Of a stretch of DNA of 64,000 nucleotides, positions 1 through 11,900 are shown in pieces. The position numbers were made by a program, and so were the translations under genes. The notes under the pieces are model-generated. The model ran no database searches. It was not told the origin of the DNA and saw nothing but the letters and a program-made list of their open reading frames with translations. The DNA lies in contig NC_091051.1 in NCBI RefSeq assembly GCF_963966145.1, positions 12,152,001-12,216,000 on the forward strand, in the 5' to 3' direction. Position 1 is the first letter of the stretch, and every line of letters begins with the position of its first letter. This DNA comes from Tenebrio molitor (taxonomy: Eukaryota > Arthropoda > Insecta > Coleoptera > Tenebrionidae).

Positions 1-864
1 AGCTGGGTCGACACTTATTTATAACTAATAAATTTGCGAACTTGTACGATTTAGAGATAGTCGCTAATGGCTGCCATGTTCTCAACCCTCTCAATGAATA
101 TTCTAAAAATAGGTTGCTGTTTATCGTCGTGTTTGCTTATTCCTCGTTTCTGTTTTGCGGATTCGTTGTTGAGAAAACGGCACGCGAGATCATTAAATTT
201 TAACGTAACAAATGATCCGAGAATCTTCATGTTGAGATGTTCTTTATGTCGGTTTAATTGATTTACCACAAATTTTCATTTTTTTATTTGTTTACACCAT
301 TTCATAATCTGGGAGTGGTGATGTCGGTGGAAGAGAAGTCTAAATAAATGCTTCTCATGAAAATCAATTTTACGAAGGTTTGGTGCAGGTGCGGCAAAAT
401 ACCGAAGTCGGAAATAATGAAAATATGACACACAAATGAAATATTTTACTTCGTGGATGGTGTACTTTAATACGACCTAAATTAGTTTTATGCGCTGGTG
501 TTATTGGATTTTGTAACAATTACTGACAAAAAATGTACACCTGATACTGAAACAGAACAAAACATTATCAAGCAAAGTAATAATGGAGATAACTATATAC
601 AGTATGTACCAAGAAGTTCACAGCACATGCGAAAATTCTTTATTCAGACAAAAATTATGACGGACAAGAGTTATCAGTTATCACCTGACTTCCGATATGC
701 CTATTAAAAAAAGATCTCATGATGGCGTTTGTGTTAAATATGTCGAAAAACGTTATAGGTAAAGGTTGATTCTAATGACATTTTATACCTACCGATGTGT
801 AAATTTTCAAGACAAAATTAAAAAAAAAATTTGTCTCGAGGTTGTCAAAATACTTGCTACAATA
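1..864. other. Intergenic DNA, no gene recognised
   Basis: AT-rich sequence with only short open frames. The longest are a 72-codon frame on the minus strand (51-269) and a 69-codon frame on the plus strand (498-707). Neither shows a family motif or convincing splice sites. I see nothing else I can name here. Confidence 0.4.
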
Positions 865-1712
865 TAGGATGATTCACGAGTAATAGTGAGCCTAACGAAA
901 TTTGTGATGCAGCCAACAATACATTTGCACCGATTATGTGTACATATTTAAAAAATTATATTTTAATTTTATAAAACATACAGTACAATTCAGAATAAGT
1001 GGCATCGCGGTAGGCGTGGATTATCTGAAGTGAGCTTTATGTTATGTCAAAAAATTTACTAAACATGTGAAACCGCGATTACTTTATTTTGAGGAAATAA
1101 AAATATCCTGAGCGCAAAGACTTTTCGTAAATGAAACAAGGAAACTCCAAATACTACAGGGTTATTTATATATGATTGTAGTCCAAGTAGGCGTAAAAAC
1201 TGAATGTAAAATTTACGGTTGCCGCTCCATAAAAAACAACTCAATAATTTTGGATTCAATCGTTAATTTAAAATAAATAAATAAAATTATCATCACCGCA
1301 CTCCTAAAAAATAACAGTGACAGCGACAAAAATTGACAGTTCATCACATCAAAACGGCAAACATTTCATAACATGGGCAGGGCCTGCTTCGACTACAATC
1401 ATTTATAATAACCCTGTATAACAAGAACATAAAACGATTCCAATGGCGAAGGATACCAACAGCGTCGAAACTGGGGTATTTTTAGCAAAGGTCTTACTGC
1501 CAACCTAAATTTAAATTTCCAACGCCTACCGCCATGCCACTTATTCTGAATTATTATAATATAGTCATGTTAATGCCCATGCACTACATTTGTCAAATTT
1601 AATCAAAATCATAATGTGAAATAATAAAAAAACACACACAAATTAAAAAACTATGAGGGGGTTGCATCACAAATTTTGTTAGGCTCATTGTTACTCGTGA
1701 ATCACCTTGTAT
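865..1712. mobile_element. Nested inverted-repeat (MITE-like) element, outer copy
   Basis: Imperfect inverted repeats of about 50 bp close this segment. The left arm begins around 867 with the core TGATTCACGAGTAATAGTG. The right arm, ending around 1709, carries its reverse complement with a few changes (TTACTCGTGAATCACC). No transposase frame is visible. A second inverted-repeat element (987-1554) lies wholly inside. A related core (TTTCACGAGTGATAATGA) forms the ends of the element at 11073-11443, so this is a dispersed family. Confidence 0.6.
987..1554. mobile_element. Inner inverted-repeat element (family shared with 25551-25931)
   Basis: The left end carries TTCAGAATAAGTGGCATCGC followed by GGTAGGCG. 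The right end (about 1520-1552) carries the inverse with one or two changes. The same ends occur at 25557-25588 and 25898-25930. The internal part 1198-1425 is also repeated, diverged, at about 43248-43512. No coding capacity is seen, which suggests a non-autonomous DNA element. Confidence 0.6.
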
Positions 1713-3372
1713 TTACAAAATAGATCCAAAATAGCGTTTAGAATAAAGATTATTGCAAGTTTAAGGTGTTTAAAACTCAAATTTGGTTCGTCTTGGAATT
1801 TGGAATTCAATTTCGAAATTTTGATTTTTTTAAATAAATAATTGAATTGAATTTTATCGAATCAAAAATCCTATTTTCAATACAACACTAAATTATTGAC
1901 GTATACCGAATCCCAGATTCATGATAAGAAAAACTTTCCCATGTGATGCGAACAAACAATGGTTTAAATTTTTAGGAGAATGCGGGCGGAGTAGCTAAAA
2001 TTCATTATGGGGAGAAAAACACCTTTGTTTTTATAGGCAATTAATTCTAAGACGAAAGAAGTTGTCAGGTCATGAGAAAAATGTCTTACTGAAACGAAAG
2101 CATAAGAAGAATAATAGAGCTTGTACATGGTAAATTTAAATTAGCCTCATATATTCTGCTTTTATTCGTTTTTGAACAAAATAAACGTTTTTACAAATTG
2201 ATACCAATTAACACGGACATTAAAAAATTATGTTTTAAGAATAGAACGACCCAAAGTTTTGTCGACACAAACTAATTACATATTCAAGAACTGAACTGGA
2301 AGAATAAGTAACTTTGAGGTTGTTGGCTCTACAGGAAGTCATAATTTAAACATTATGTTTGGTGTGTACATAGACTCTACATAGAAAGAAGAAGAAACAA
2401 ACTCCAAAATTAATACACTACAAAAGTACAATTATAACAACAAGAAACAATTTTGTTTTTATATTCCTCCCCAATTGTTGCTTTGCTCTTATATTGTGTA
2501 GAGCAATTTCTCAGTTTTCAGGAAAACAACGCTGTGATAAGCCTCATTTAAATAATCTGCAATTTTGCGAACAGTTGTAGATGGAAAGAAACATAACGTT
2601 GATGGTTACATAATTTATGTTGGACGACTGGAAAAAAATTCCGCATAACAAACCTCTCCAAAACATAATTATAGTTTTGCATGAATTTTTTAGAATTGGT
2701 CGATAACAGTTACAATGCACGACATCAAATACAAAGAGGCTATAGCTTATCTTCAAGTCGTTCAACTTAATTTTTGTGAATCGATATAAATGTAATGTAC
2801 ATGCGAGCAACTAAATGGATTTTTTCCTGGAATTATGATAATTTTGAAATGGGTGGATGTCTGTTTCGACTAGATAATGATGTCACCATGATGACTTGCA
2901 AAATATAAATAGAAATATATTTAGGTTTGTGATTAAACAATATCGTTGCGCATTTCATATATGAGGCTATCAGTTTGAACTTTGAGTTAGCAACTGTACA
3001 ATTATTTCAACGATGAAAGACGTGTTAGTTTCACGAGCTAGACTTTTCAAATCTGTGCACGTTGTGAAAACGGGGGAAATTCCGTACCACTATTGATTTA
3101 TCACTGCGGCCATTTTCCCGCATACTGCAACTTTTCTTTACACATTTCCACCGCCAGGGTGAGCCACTGTACTGTTGTGTCTTTACCCAGGCCATGTGGA
3201 TGCCACAATATACTCCCTTTGATAGTTAAGGAATTCTGTACGACACGTGAACAACGTAAGTAACCATTTTAAAACGTTTTTGTACCATGACACCCACTCA
3301 GAATCTTACAGTTCCACTGCACCGGAATGTGACACAAAATACCTACGAATCATCAGATCAGAAAAAAATGCC
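1713..3372. other. Intergenic DNA and probable 5' region of the glycosyltransferase gene
   Basis: No coding region is recognised. The segment just before the next gene (about 3000-3370) is somewhat richer in G and C and probably holds its promoter and 5'UTR. An open frame continues in phase upstream of the chosen ATG to 3247, but it lacks an ATG there, so I treat it as leader. No clear TATA box was found. Confidence 0.35.
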
Positions 3373-4822
3373 ATGTATAGGATTCGGTACAGAATAAGAA
3401 GGGTTTTTCTCCCGCCTTTACTGGCTGGAATCTTGATAACCTTTACTCTGATCATCATCAACAACAATGGTTCTTTACTTCGCCAGGTGTTCTACAATTA
3501 CCAGATAAACTTCCACGGAATACCGGGAAGCTACTTGTCAACGAAGACCCCAAACGAGAGTTACTGCAATTTCAGATATGGCTTACCGGAAGAGTTGCTT
3601 TACGAAGAAAGCGATCTCAGTTTTCCTTTTGAAGAAAAAGACAAAAGTCCTTACAGAATCCTCCGGGATGCTGTTGAAGCCAAATGGGACAAATCAGTAC
3701 CTGAAGTGACGTACGCCACGCACGCTACCGCCGATTTCATCAACTACATTCCAGAAATAGTCAGGTAGATTGGTTCTTTTGGGCGACCAACACTAACTAC
3801 TTCTTTTAGATTCTGGGAGGGTCCTCTTAGTATCGCGGTGTTCATTCCAGATTCTGACGCAGACTTGACCATAAGACAACTCGCTCAGTTGTGTTTTTGT
3901 ACCCCTGAAATGGGTCGAGTTTCTGTCCATTTCGTTTTTCCTTTGAGCGCTCCTCCGTACTTGCAGAATCACCCGGAGAAGTTGACTTGCGAGCTTCCCG
4001 ACTCGTCGAAACTGTCAACGTTCAGGATGACCAACGAGATTATGTATCCGATCAACGTTTGCCGAAATATCGCTCGAAGCTACTCCCAGACTGATTTTGT
4101 GATGGTGACTGATATCCAGTTGGTTCCTAGCGAAGAGTTGGCTTCGCGATTCGTGGAGATGACTAGAGCTTTGCACGTCAACAAGCCAAAACCTCCGTCC
4201 CGCGTTTACGTAGTGCCTGTTTTTGAGGTGGAGGCGTACGATGTGATCCCGAGGACGAAAGATGAGTTGTTGATGATGGTCAAAGAAGAGAGAGCGGTAT
4301 ATTTTCATAGACATATTTGCTCACATTGCCAAAAATTTCCAGGAGTCAAGACTTGGCTAGAGATTAATCCTGGAAGTGTCAATATCAAGGTGACGTGACC
4401 GAGATGATGCAGTTGTCGATAAAAACTTGCTTATTTCAGCCTTTCGTGTCCGTCAAAAGAGAGTATCCTTTTCATCGATGGGAGCCGATTTATATCGGAG
4501 GTAAGAATGACCCTTTATACAGCGAAGCGTTATCCTGGGAGGGATTACAAGATAAGATGACTCAGGTCAGGGATACAATTTTAATACGGTCACGTCATGA
4601 TGGAACTTTCAGATGTTGGAGATGTGCCTTATAGGATACCAGTTCGTTATTTTGGATGGTGCGTTCCTCGTCCACTGGCCTGGAATTAAAAAGGAGAAAC
4701 ACAAATTCAATTTGAAAAATTCGTGGAGAATGTCCTTCCAACAACAAAATTCCAAACAATATTCGAAAATTATCAAGGAACTGCGCAGAAAGTACGAAGA
4801 TAATCCTAAATGCAAATTGTAA
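3373..4822 (+). CDS. Beta-1,4-glucuronyltransferase 1-like glycosyltransferase (GT49), 4 exons
   Basis: Exons 3373-3764, 3810-4389, 4440-4565 and 4613-4822 join in phase to 1308 nt, a 435-aa protein; vertebrate B4GAT1 is of similar length. Introns are 45, 50 and 47 bp with GT..AG ends. The product looks like a type II Golgi protein: short basic N-terminus, one membrane segment at about residues 11-29, then a lumenal domain. Family landmarks are visible: YCNFRYGLPEEL in the stem/N-terminal part, THATADF, IVRFWEGPLSIAVF (about 129-142), CSHCQKFPGVKTWL, and near the C-terminus GYQFVILDGAFLVHWPG (about 375-391). B4GAT1 adds glucuronic acid to xylose during O-mannosyl glycan (dystroglycan) priming. 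Insects carry several diverged paralogues, so the exact substrate is uncertain. The position of the metal-binding DXD reads D232-I-Q234, lacking the second Asp. The ATG at 3373 is chosen because it sits just before the basic/hydrophobic anchor. Confidence 0.88.
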
Positions 4823-5079
4823 TAATCAAATTGTTGATTACTAGACTGAATTTATGATTCCTTAGCCAAAGTTACCTATTTACGTGTTTCTAATTCAATT
4901 AGAATTCATTCATTACGATAGTTGGTTGTATTGTTATGGTAGATGTTGTTTTGTAGAAGTTGGAGAGTGCTCAACTCAAACAATAGATGTCTCTAGCGGA
5001 CGTGTTTGAATCCTGCGCCTGTTGATTAGATTTAGTTTGTTGAATTTGAACAGACCTGTGATGAAGGCTTATTTTGACA

Positions 5080-5085
5080 AATAAA
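5080..5085 (+). terminator. Polyadenylation signal AATAAA of the glycosyltransferase gene
   Basis: A canonical AATAAA lies about 260 bp after the stop codon at 4820-4822, a normal 3'UTR length. It is the first canonical signal I see on this strand after the gene. Confidence 0.55.
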
Positions 5086-5255
5086 GTTATCTCATTACTT
5101 TCATCTTTTTTGTTTTCTTTCTCTCGTATCATATAAAATACACAATAATCGAGTAATGATACTGTAAATATGTAGTAAACAATTATTTAGTAAAATGTAG
5201 TTATCGATAATAATAATCAATGTCCTACAATTAAAATAGCTTAAATTGGAATATA

Positions 5256-6329
5256 CAACGTGTCTCAGAAATAAGTACATTAATTTTAACTCGTTAATAA
5301 CAACAATATATTTAAATGATAACATATATTTTTTTCCTAAACCTTGAAGTTATCCAATTAAAATTATTGAAAGATTTGGCACAAATTTTATTACCAACCA
5401 ACGGGAATTAATTGTTTCGCCGATGTCGATAAGCGAAGAACAAAAAACAAATGCAAGAAAAATTTCACTTGTTTTTTTGCTAACTTAAGTACAGCGGCTA
5501 AATACTGCGACCGTTACTGTGACCTATAATAATGATAAGGGTGGAGGAGAAAAAGGAGAATCATATGGTAGATAGTAAATGAAAGCGATTTTAATAATAA
5601 ATATTTTGAACTGACCCTAATGAATCGCCCATACTTAAGGTTATAACAAAATGTCTCCCAAAATTAGTGTATTAATCTGTAAAATATCTGATGAAGTAAT
5701 TAAAGTAATCATTAATCATTACAAGAAGTGTTCAAAGTGACCGTCGTTATTGTTCGCCGCCGAAATGATTCTTCCACTCTTTCCAGCATTCCTCTGTCAT
5801 TGCGAATTGTTGTGGCAGCATTTTCCAACCGTTCTCTTAAAACGTCAATTGTATCAGTTGGAACCGAATATACCAAATCATTCATGCACCCCCACAAGAA
5901 GTCGCATCGAAATTTTCTGGGCCCGAAGAGCACTCCCGCACGCTTCACCATACGCCAACACAATATCTATGTACATACTCACTAATCGAAAATAAACGCG
6001 CCATTTTCACAAAATGTTAGCTCAAATTTCAAACCATACCTGCCTTTTGGAGTCGCGTAAAACTAAACCTAGGCCGCAGAGCGAAAAAACTTTATTGTAA
6101 AAACCCAATGTTTTGCGCTGATTTTACAAAAACTATTATTTCACGGTACGGTCATTGGATCAAATAACTAGAAAATACGAGTAAATAGACAACTCGTTAA
6201 TTTATGGGGGAGTAAAATACTGAAATGAAAATTATATTTCGAAAAAATGGTACATACTTAACAATTTTGTTGTTCGTGACCAGATCTGTCACTGGTTAAA
6301 ATTAATGTACTTATTTCTGCGACACGTTG
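5256..6329. mobile_element. Mariner/Tc1-type DNA transposon, degenerate
   Basis: Terminal inverted repeats of 35 bp at 5256-5290 and 6295-6329 differ at one base and begin CAACGTGTC. Each end is directly flanked by TA (5254-5255 and 6330-6331), the target duplication expected of the IS630/Tc1/mariner superfamily. Total length is 1074 bp, close to a compact mariner. Only a C-terminal transposase remnant (5712-5963, minus strand) is readable inside, so the copy is dead. Confidence 0.8.
5712..5963 (-). pseudogene. Remnant of mariner/IS630-type transposase (C-terminal part)
   Basis: An 83-codon minus-strand frame contains the stretch DFLWGCMNDLVY, matching the third-Asp region (DFFLWG..K..VY) of mariner/IS630 DDE/D transposases. 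It is followed by a helical tail with ERVEESFRRR, typical of the C-terminus of this superfamily. The residues just upstream of this motif do not fit the family, which suggests a frameshift. The upstream two thirds of the enzyme, including the first two catalytic Asp motifs, are not readable. It lies inside the element at 5256-6329. Confidence 0.65.
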
Positions 6330-6331
6330 TA

Positions 6332-8950
6332 CGTTTTTGTTAATTTGGTACTACAAAAAGGGGGGATAAATAATTACATTGAACTAAACTAAAAAAAAGA
6401 TTTAATAATTTAAATTAGTCGGTTTGAAGTAATATCGAGCTTAAAATTATAACTTATAAAAAAAAGTAATATAATTAATTATACAATTAAATTTAAAATA
6501 ATATGTACTAGAGAATAATAGAGAATACAACAATTTTTGAAATTATTCAATGTAAGATTCGGAAAATAGAGACATTTACAGTTACATTTTTTTTTGTATA
6601 ATTTTTTAACAAAAAAAAATTAATAATGAATTCATGTTTGTCACAAAAAATATGCCTACTTAATTATTCAATAAATTGAGTTATCCTACAAGTGGCATAG
6701 GCACAGAACTAAACAGCAAGCATGCAAAAGCTCCATTTGTAGGATCGTGGGAAGGGGTTTTTTAAAAATTTATAGGAAATTCTTCCTGCAGGATAATTTA
6801 AAAATCCTATTCTGTTCTTAAGGGAAACTTTAGGTCTCGTTTGGCTTTCAGCGACTTACGACTGCTTTTTTATGTGGAAATTACTTAATTTTCTAGAAAC
6901 ACTTTCCCAGATAACATAAACTGAAATAGGTTTTTGATGAACCTGTAATATTTTTGCAAGTTGCAGTTTGTTACTGTAGAACGAATGAAAAAGTAAGGCT
7001 GAAAATAAGTAAATGTCAAAAATATTCATTCAGTCGTAAATAAATATCCTTTTCAAAAATGCTTACAATATGGATATAGATATGTATTATTTAAATCGAA
7101 AAATCGGAAGCAGTGGAACGTGAAAATGTTTAAAAACAGATGTTTGATTATTAGAATGTTTGTAATTAGTACTTACAAAGAAGCGATAAATAATTTTCTC
7201 AAGGAAAGTTTACAAGCAAATTTTACATTGTTGATGTTGCGAGAGAACAACACACGCTTCAAATTATTTCGACTAACAAGATTGAAAATTGTTTATGCTA
7301 AAAGTGGTTTACCAATGTCAATTAATTTGTCGAGTTACGTTTACTTTGTCAAAGCTTTTGCTAATATCGCTGTAAAGAGCATTAATTTTGTCTAGCTACT
7401 CGAAAATTTTTCAAATATATAATTTCCATGAGACGCTGCAAGTTTGTACTCATTAGTCGAGCTCTCTAAAATTCCAGGTTTTTTCTGTTATTTTTAATTT
7501 ATCATACATTATCATACCTTAGATAATTGTGGAGTTATACATACAATATGGCTTCAAAGTCTCGAAATATATTTAAATGATGAATTATTCTAATACATTA
7601 GATTTTTTTTTTGTTTAGTTTATTTTTCTTCTCAGTTTTCAATGTTTTTTTAATGAAAATAAATTAACAAGGGTCTGTTTTTATTTAAATTAAGTTTAAG
7701 AAATTTGTGTCCTTAGGCACATTATTTTCGTGAAAGCGATTTTTTTTATGTGATAATTTGTGTAGGTACTTTTCGAGAATTGAAAGTCGTTTACGTTTTT
7801 CGATTTTTTCCATATAAAAATAAGATGGACAGAAAAACAATCCATAATAATCAATTCATCACCAATATTTTCCAATTGTTTACATTCTACCGTACGATTT
7901 AAAAAATGTATAATCAAGAGCGGCTGTGAAAAACAAAATCATCGTAAACGTATGGCTCAGCTTGACATTATCACACATAACCTAACTTAAAATTTATGAA
8001 TTACAGCCCAATTGGATCGTATATACGAGACGCGGTCGAATGGTAACGGTGACTCATTCCTATAGGAACCACCTTTGTCTAAGATAATTTTTGATATGCC
8101 GGTATGATCATAAACAAAAGCTGGAAAAACATACTCCTTGCCAACTCACTTTTTAATACAACATCTGCAAGAAGAATTTCATCACTCCATAAATTTCTTC
8201 GTCTTCTACAGACTAATGTTGAATCTTGTTGGAATGTCTTTATCTTACCACACACCTTGTGTGGTGGTTTTAGAAAAATTGAAGTATCAAAGTCTTTGTA
8301 ATGCAGTCTAAAAATACATGCTTCGCTAGCGTTTTATTAACCGAACACCAAGTATTGAATAAATGTTCTTTTTAATATCGTAAGGCAATAAAGTATCTGG
8401 TGAAGTCAAATAACCTCGCTGAAATTCCTAAAATATTTTATGGGTAAAATATACTCCTTATTGGAGTAGAAAGAATCCAAGGAAATGTCGTCTATAAGAA
8501 TATCAGGTTTCGTTTTGAATGTATTCAATTATGTAATCTGGCGAAGAAAATGAAATTGCTGAATAGAGCAACTGAAACAAGCTGTGCACACTCCGTTTAA
8601 TAAAGCTTCAAATGACTGAATCCATGAAAGTCATTTCTAATTATTATCATATTAACCGCCCTTGTACTAAAGTTCCGATCAGCGTTCTCGCTGAACCATT
8701 ACATGGTACAATTAAGGAATTAATTATATAAATGTACAACGAACAAGACTTCTACATCTGCGTTGGAAGCACAGTTGTGAAAGTAAATTAGAGTTGAACT
8801 CAACTATGTCCCATCCGCCATAAATAATTAAAGTCGGAATGCAAATATCTCCAATAGAGGTGCAATTATTTCCTTGACATGAAAGTACCTAGTTGCGATG
8901 TGAATTTTGACAAGCGGTAATTTAGCGTAAACTTGTAAAAGAAACTTGCA
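6332..8950. other. Intergenic DNA, no gene recognised
   Basis: Very AT-rich. A 91-codon open frame (7120-7395, plus) and a 73-codon frame (7696-7917, minus) show no recognisable motif, and the codon content is what AT-rich DNA gives by chance. I see no inverted-repeat element that I can delimit here. Confidence 0.35.
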
Positions 8951-8952
8951 AG

Positions 8953-8960
8953 TATAAAAA
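8953..8960 (+). promoter_or_regulatory. Candidate TATA box of the NRF-6-like gene
   Basis: TATAAAAA lies 33 bp before an initiator-like TCAATTTCA (about 8982-8990) and 40 bp before the ATG at 8993. If used, transcription would begin only about 10 nt before the start codon, giving a very short leader. Confidence 0.4.
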
Positions 8961-8992
8961 GCATTTCGAATCGGTCCCTCTTCAATTTCAAG

Positions 8993-11900
8993 ATGAAACT
9001 ACCTAACGTACCAATTTTCTTTTCAATATGTTCATTTCTAAAGTGTCCCGCGATTTCCGCAACTCCCACCACCGCAAACACGGTAACTACGACAAGTTCG
9101 ATAAAAATTTCCGAGAACGAAGATCATAAATCAGAAAATGTAACTGGAAATAACGAAGCTGAAAAACGAGCATTTAACGGTGCGGAAATAACCGACAGAC
9201 AGCCTGTAAAATTAAATATGAGACAAGGATTGCTCATGAACCAAGTTTTGGCTATGTACACTTTGGGAGAGGAGTCTAATCAGCTTTGTAAGAACCATTC
9301 GAAAGAGCTTAATATCGGGCTGAGAGCCTTGGAGCCTTGGGCTTTGAAAAGTAAATATAGCTTTTTGCAGAGGTGAGTTTTACGAAATTATTGTGTGTTT
9401 TAGTGTTTGACTCGTCGTCCAAGTTGCAAGCGGGAATTTTAGAAGGGAACTTGTTTGAATTCGGGGATTTTCAGCAGTGTGTACAAACATATAAAAATTC
9501 GCTTTATGGCCCGATTAGAGGGAAACACTGCTCGCTCAAAATCATTCCCGATGTTCAGCTCTTGAGGAAAGTGCTTCAGTTTCGAAACGTATCCACCAAA
9601 GTAAGATTACTCCGAATTTGATCAAAGCTTTAACTATAAAGGGCGCACGCAGTGATTAATCAAAAATGTCGAAATTGTTTCACGCTGTTTTGATTAAACT
9701 TTTAATACGGAATCATTTCTTCCATTGATTGCAGCCGAATTTTTCGCAATTACTTCCGCAAGATAGACTTCACAATGTTAAATCGAATTTAGCGTTGATG
9801 GATCGTGATAAATTGCTATTCTTGGACTGAGTAGTTATAAATTTAAAATCAAATAAATCTGAAAACTCATTCAGAACCAAAAACAAATTATTCATAAATG
9901 AAATTATTACACAACTATAATGTTGAAATAGTTATTTATGGTACGAGTGTGTTATCTTGGCTATAAGTCACGCGAGAAAAAGTTTTGTGTAATTTTCTCA
10001 AGTAACTTATTGAACATAACACATGAGTGGCATACAAAATTTTATCCAACAATTGCAACAGTTGCAAATAAATGTAATTGTAACTCAACGGTGATTTACA
10101 GTTATAATTCACACGTGAGTTACGACACGCGTGACTTATGGGCCACTTTACTGGTCTAAAATGAGAACAATTATGACTCTATAAGTGGCAGGTGTTGGAT
10201 AAAAAAATAAATATTAAACTTTTAATGCTGCTGCACGTCAAAAATATTATAAAAATATATAATGGGGAGTTTTGAGAAGTTTTTCAAGTACAGTTTTTTG
10301 TCTTTTATTTATTTATTTATTTCACAATCGACTCTCCAACGCCAACTTTGAGCATAAATTTAAATGAATACACGATATTTAAAATTTGGTTGGCGCCACT
10401 CTGTCAGAATTAATCGGTCAGTTATTTAGTGAAATTTGTCTTTTTTAAATATGGATAAATCTGAAATCTGAATCGTAATAAAGTACTTTTCTAAAAAGAG
10501 TTTGGTATAATCTGCTACACAGGTTTTAAACTTGTCAAAAAATCTTGTGAACATGTTCAGCCACTGGACATCCCGGAACAGTTTTCATACAAGAAAACAT
10601 TGATTTAATCCATAACACGGGTTTTCACGAGAGACGATTCGCTGTGAAATTTATTTTAGAGTTGTGGCAGGTTAGAAAAAATTTGATCAGGTATTTAGCT
10701 GGGAGCAAATTAACGAATTAACAAATAAATTAAAAAACAATCTTGCAAAATTAAATTTGTAGTAGCATGTTGGAATTTGAACAATTTTCAAGGCTCTTTT
10801 TGTATCGGATTTAATCGTTAGGATTGCTACGTATTTAGAAAATGACGAGCCGCTGATAAATCAAAGCCTCTTTGTATTGTTCAGTCATGGATAAAATTTA
10901 TCAGTTCTATAGAGCAAAATATTTGTAACGTAGCCAACAGAAAATTGAATTTTTCCCATTTCAAACCAACATTAAAATTTTGCATCCAGAACTATTCTAT
11001 TATATCTCCATAAATAAAATGTATTTTCACTGGATTGTAAAATTAGATTTCGTGTTCACACGAAATTATAGTGGGTATTTCACGAGTGATAATGAACCCG
11101 ACGGAATTGAAAATGCAACCCAAAATACATTTCCAAAGTTAAGGCGGCTAGTTTATATATCGTATTGTTTTAAAGTGAAATTATGAATTCATGATGGCTT
11201 TGCTTCCAATAATTTTATTTGTCACAACTGACAATTACGAAAAAATAAACATTTCCCCACAAACTCTTCGTTTTTCCACAATTTCATTTAACCAAGCGAA
11301 TGACGTTTATGTCAAAATTTACGAAACTGCACAGCTAACTATGTTTTATGTTTTTTAAATCCAAAAAAAATATACACGTTAACTTTGGAGATGTATTGTG
11401 GGTTGCAATTCCGTCGGGCTCATTATCACTCGTGAAATACCCTGTATCTGACAACATGTTTTAATATGAATTTATTTTACTTAAATCAGAGGTTCGCGAA
11501 AGTGTACCAGTTTGTGAAAAATGCAGCTTTTGTGTGGTCCGTGTGCGTACCAGACTCGTGCCACAGCGAAGATGTTTACAACCACTTTTCCAAATCAATT
11601 TATGGTTTGTCTGAAGGATTAAATGTGACAATATCTCTGGAAGAAGCCGACTGTGTAACAGTTTTCGACGACAAGTCACTTAATCAAACGGAATTAATAA
11701 TTATGTAATATTCGCAACAAGCAATTCGTTAAACTGATCGGATCGTCGTTTCAGTGGTTTATTGGTGGGGTTCATCGCCATCGTCACAGTCTCTACTGTT
11801 GTTGATTTGTTTTATCTCACCCCCGAGGAGGGTAATTCACCCGTTGCACTCAACTTCCAGGCTTGATTATCTATTTGTAGCATCCAGCAACAAACTTGTG

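Noticed and set aside
3247..3372. In-frame extension upstream of the glycosyltransferase ATG
   Set aside because: It has no ATG (only a GTG at 3247), and the extension would place the membrane anchor about 50 residues into the protein, unlike the family.
7120..7395. 91-codon open frame
   Set aside because: No motif, no splice context, AT-driven codon content.
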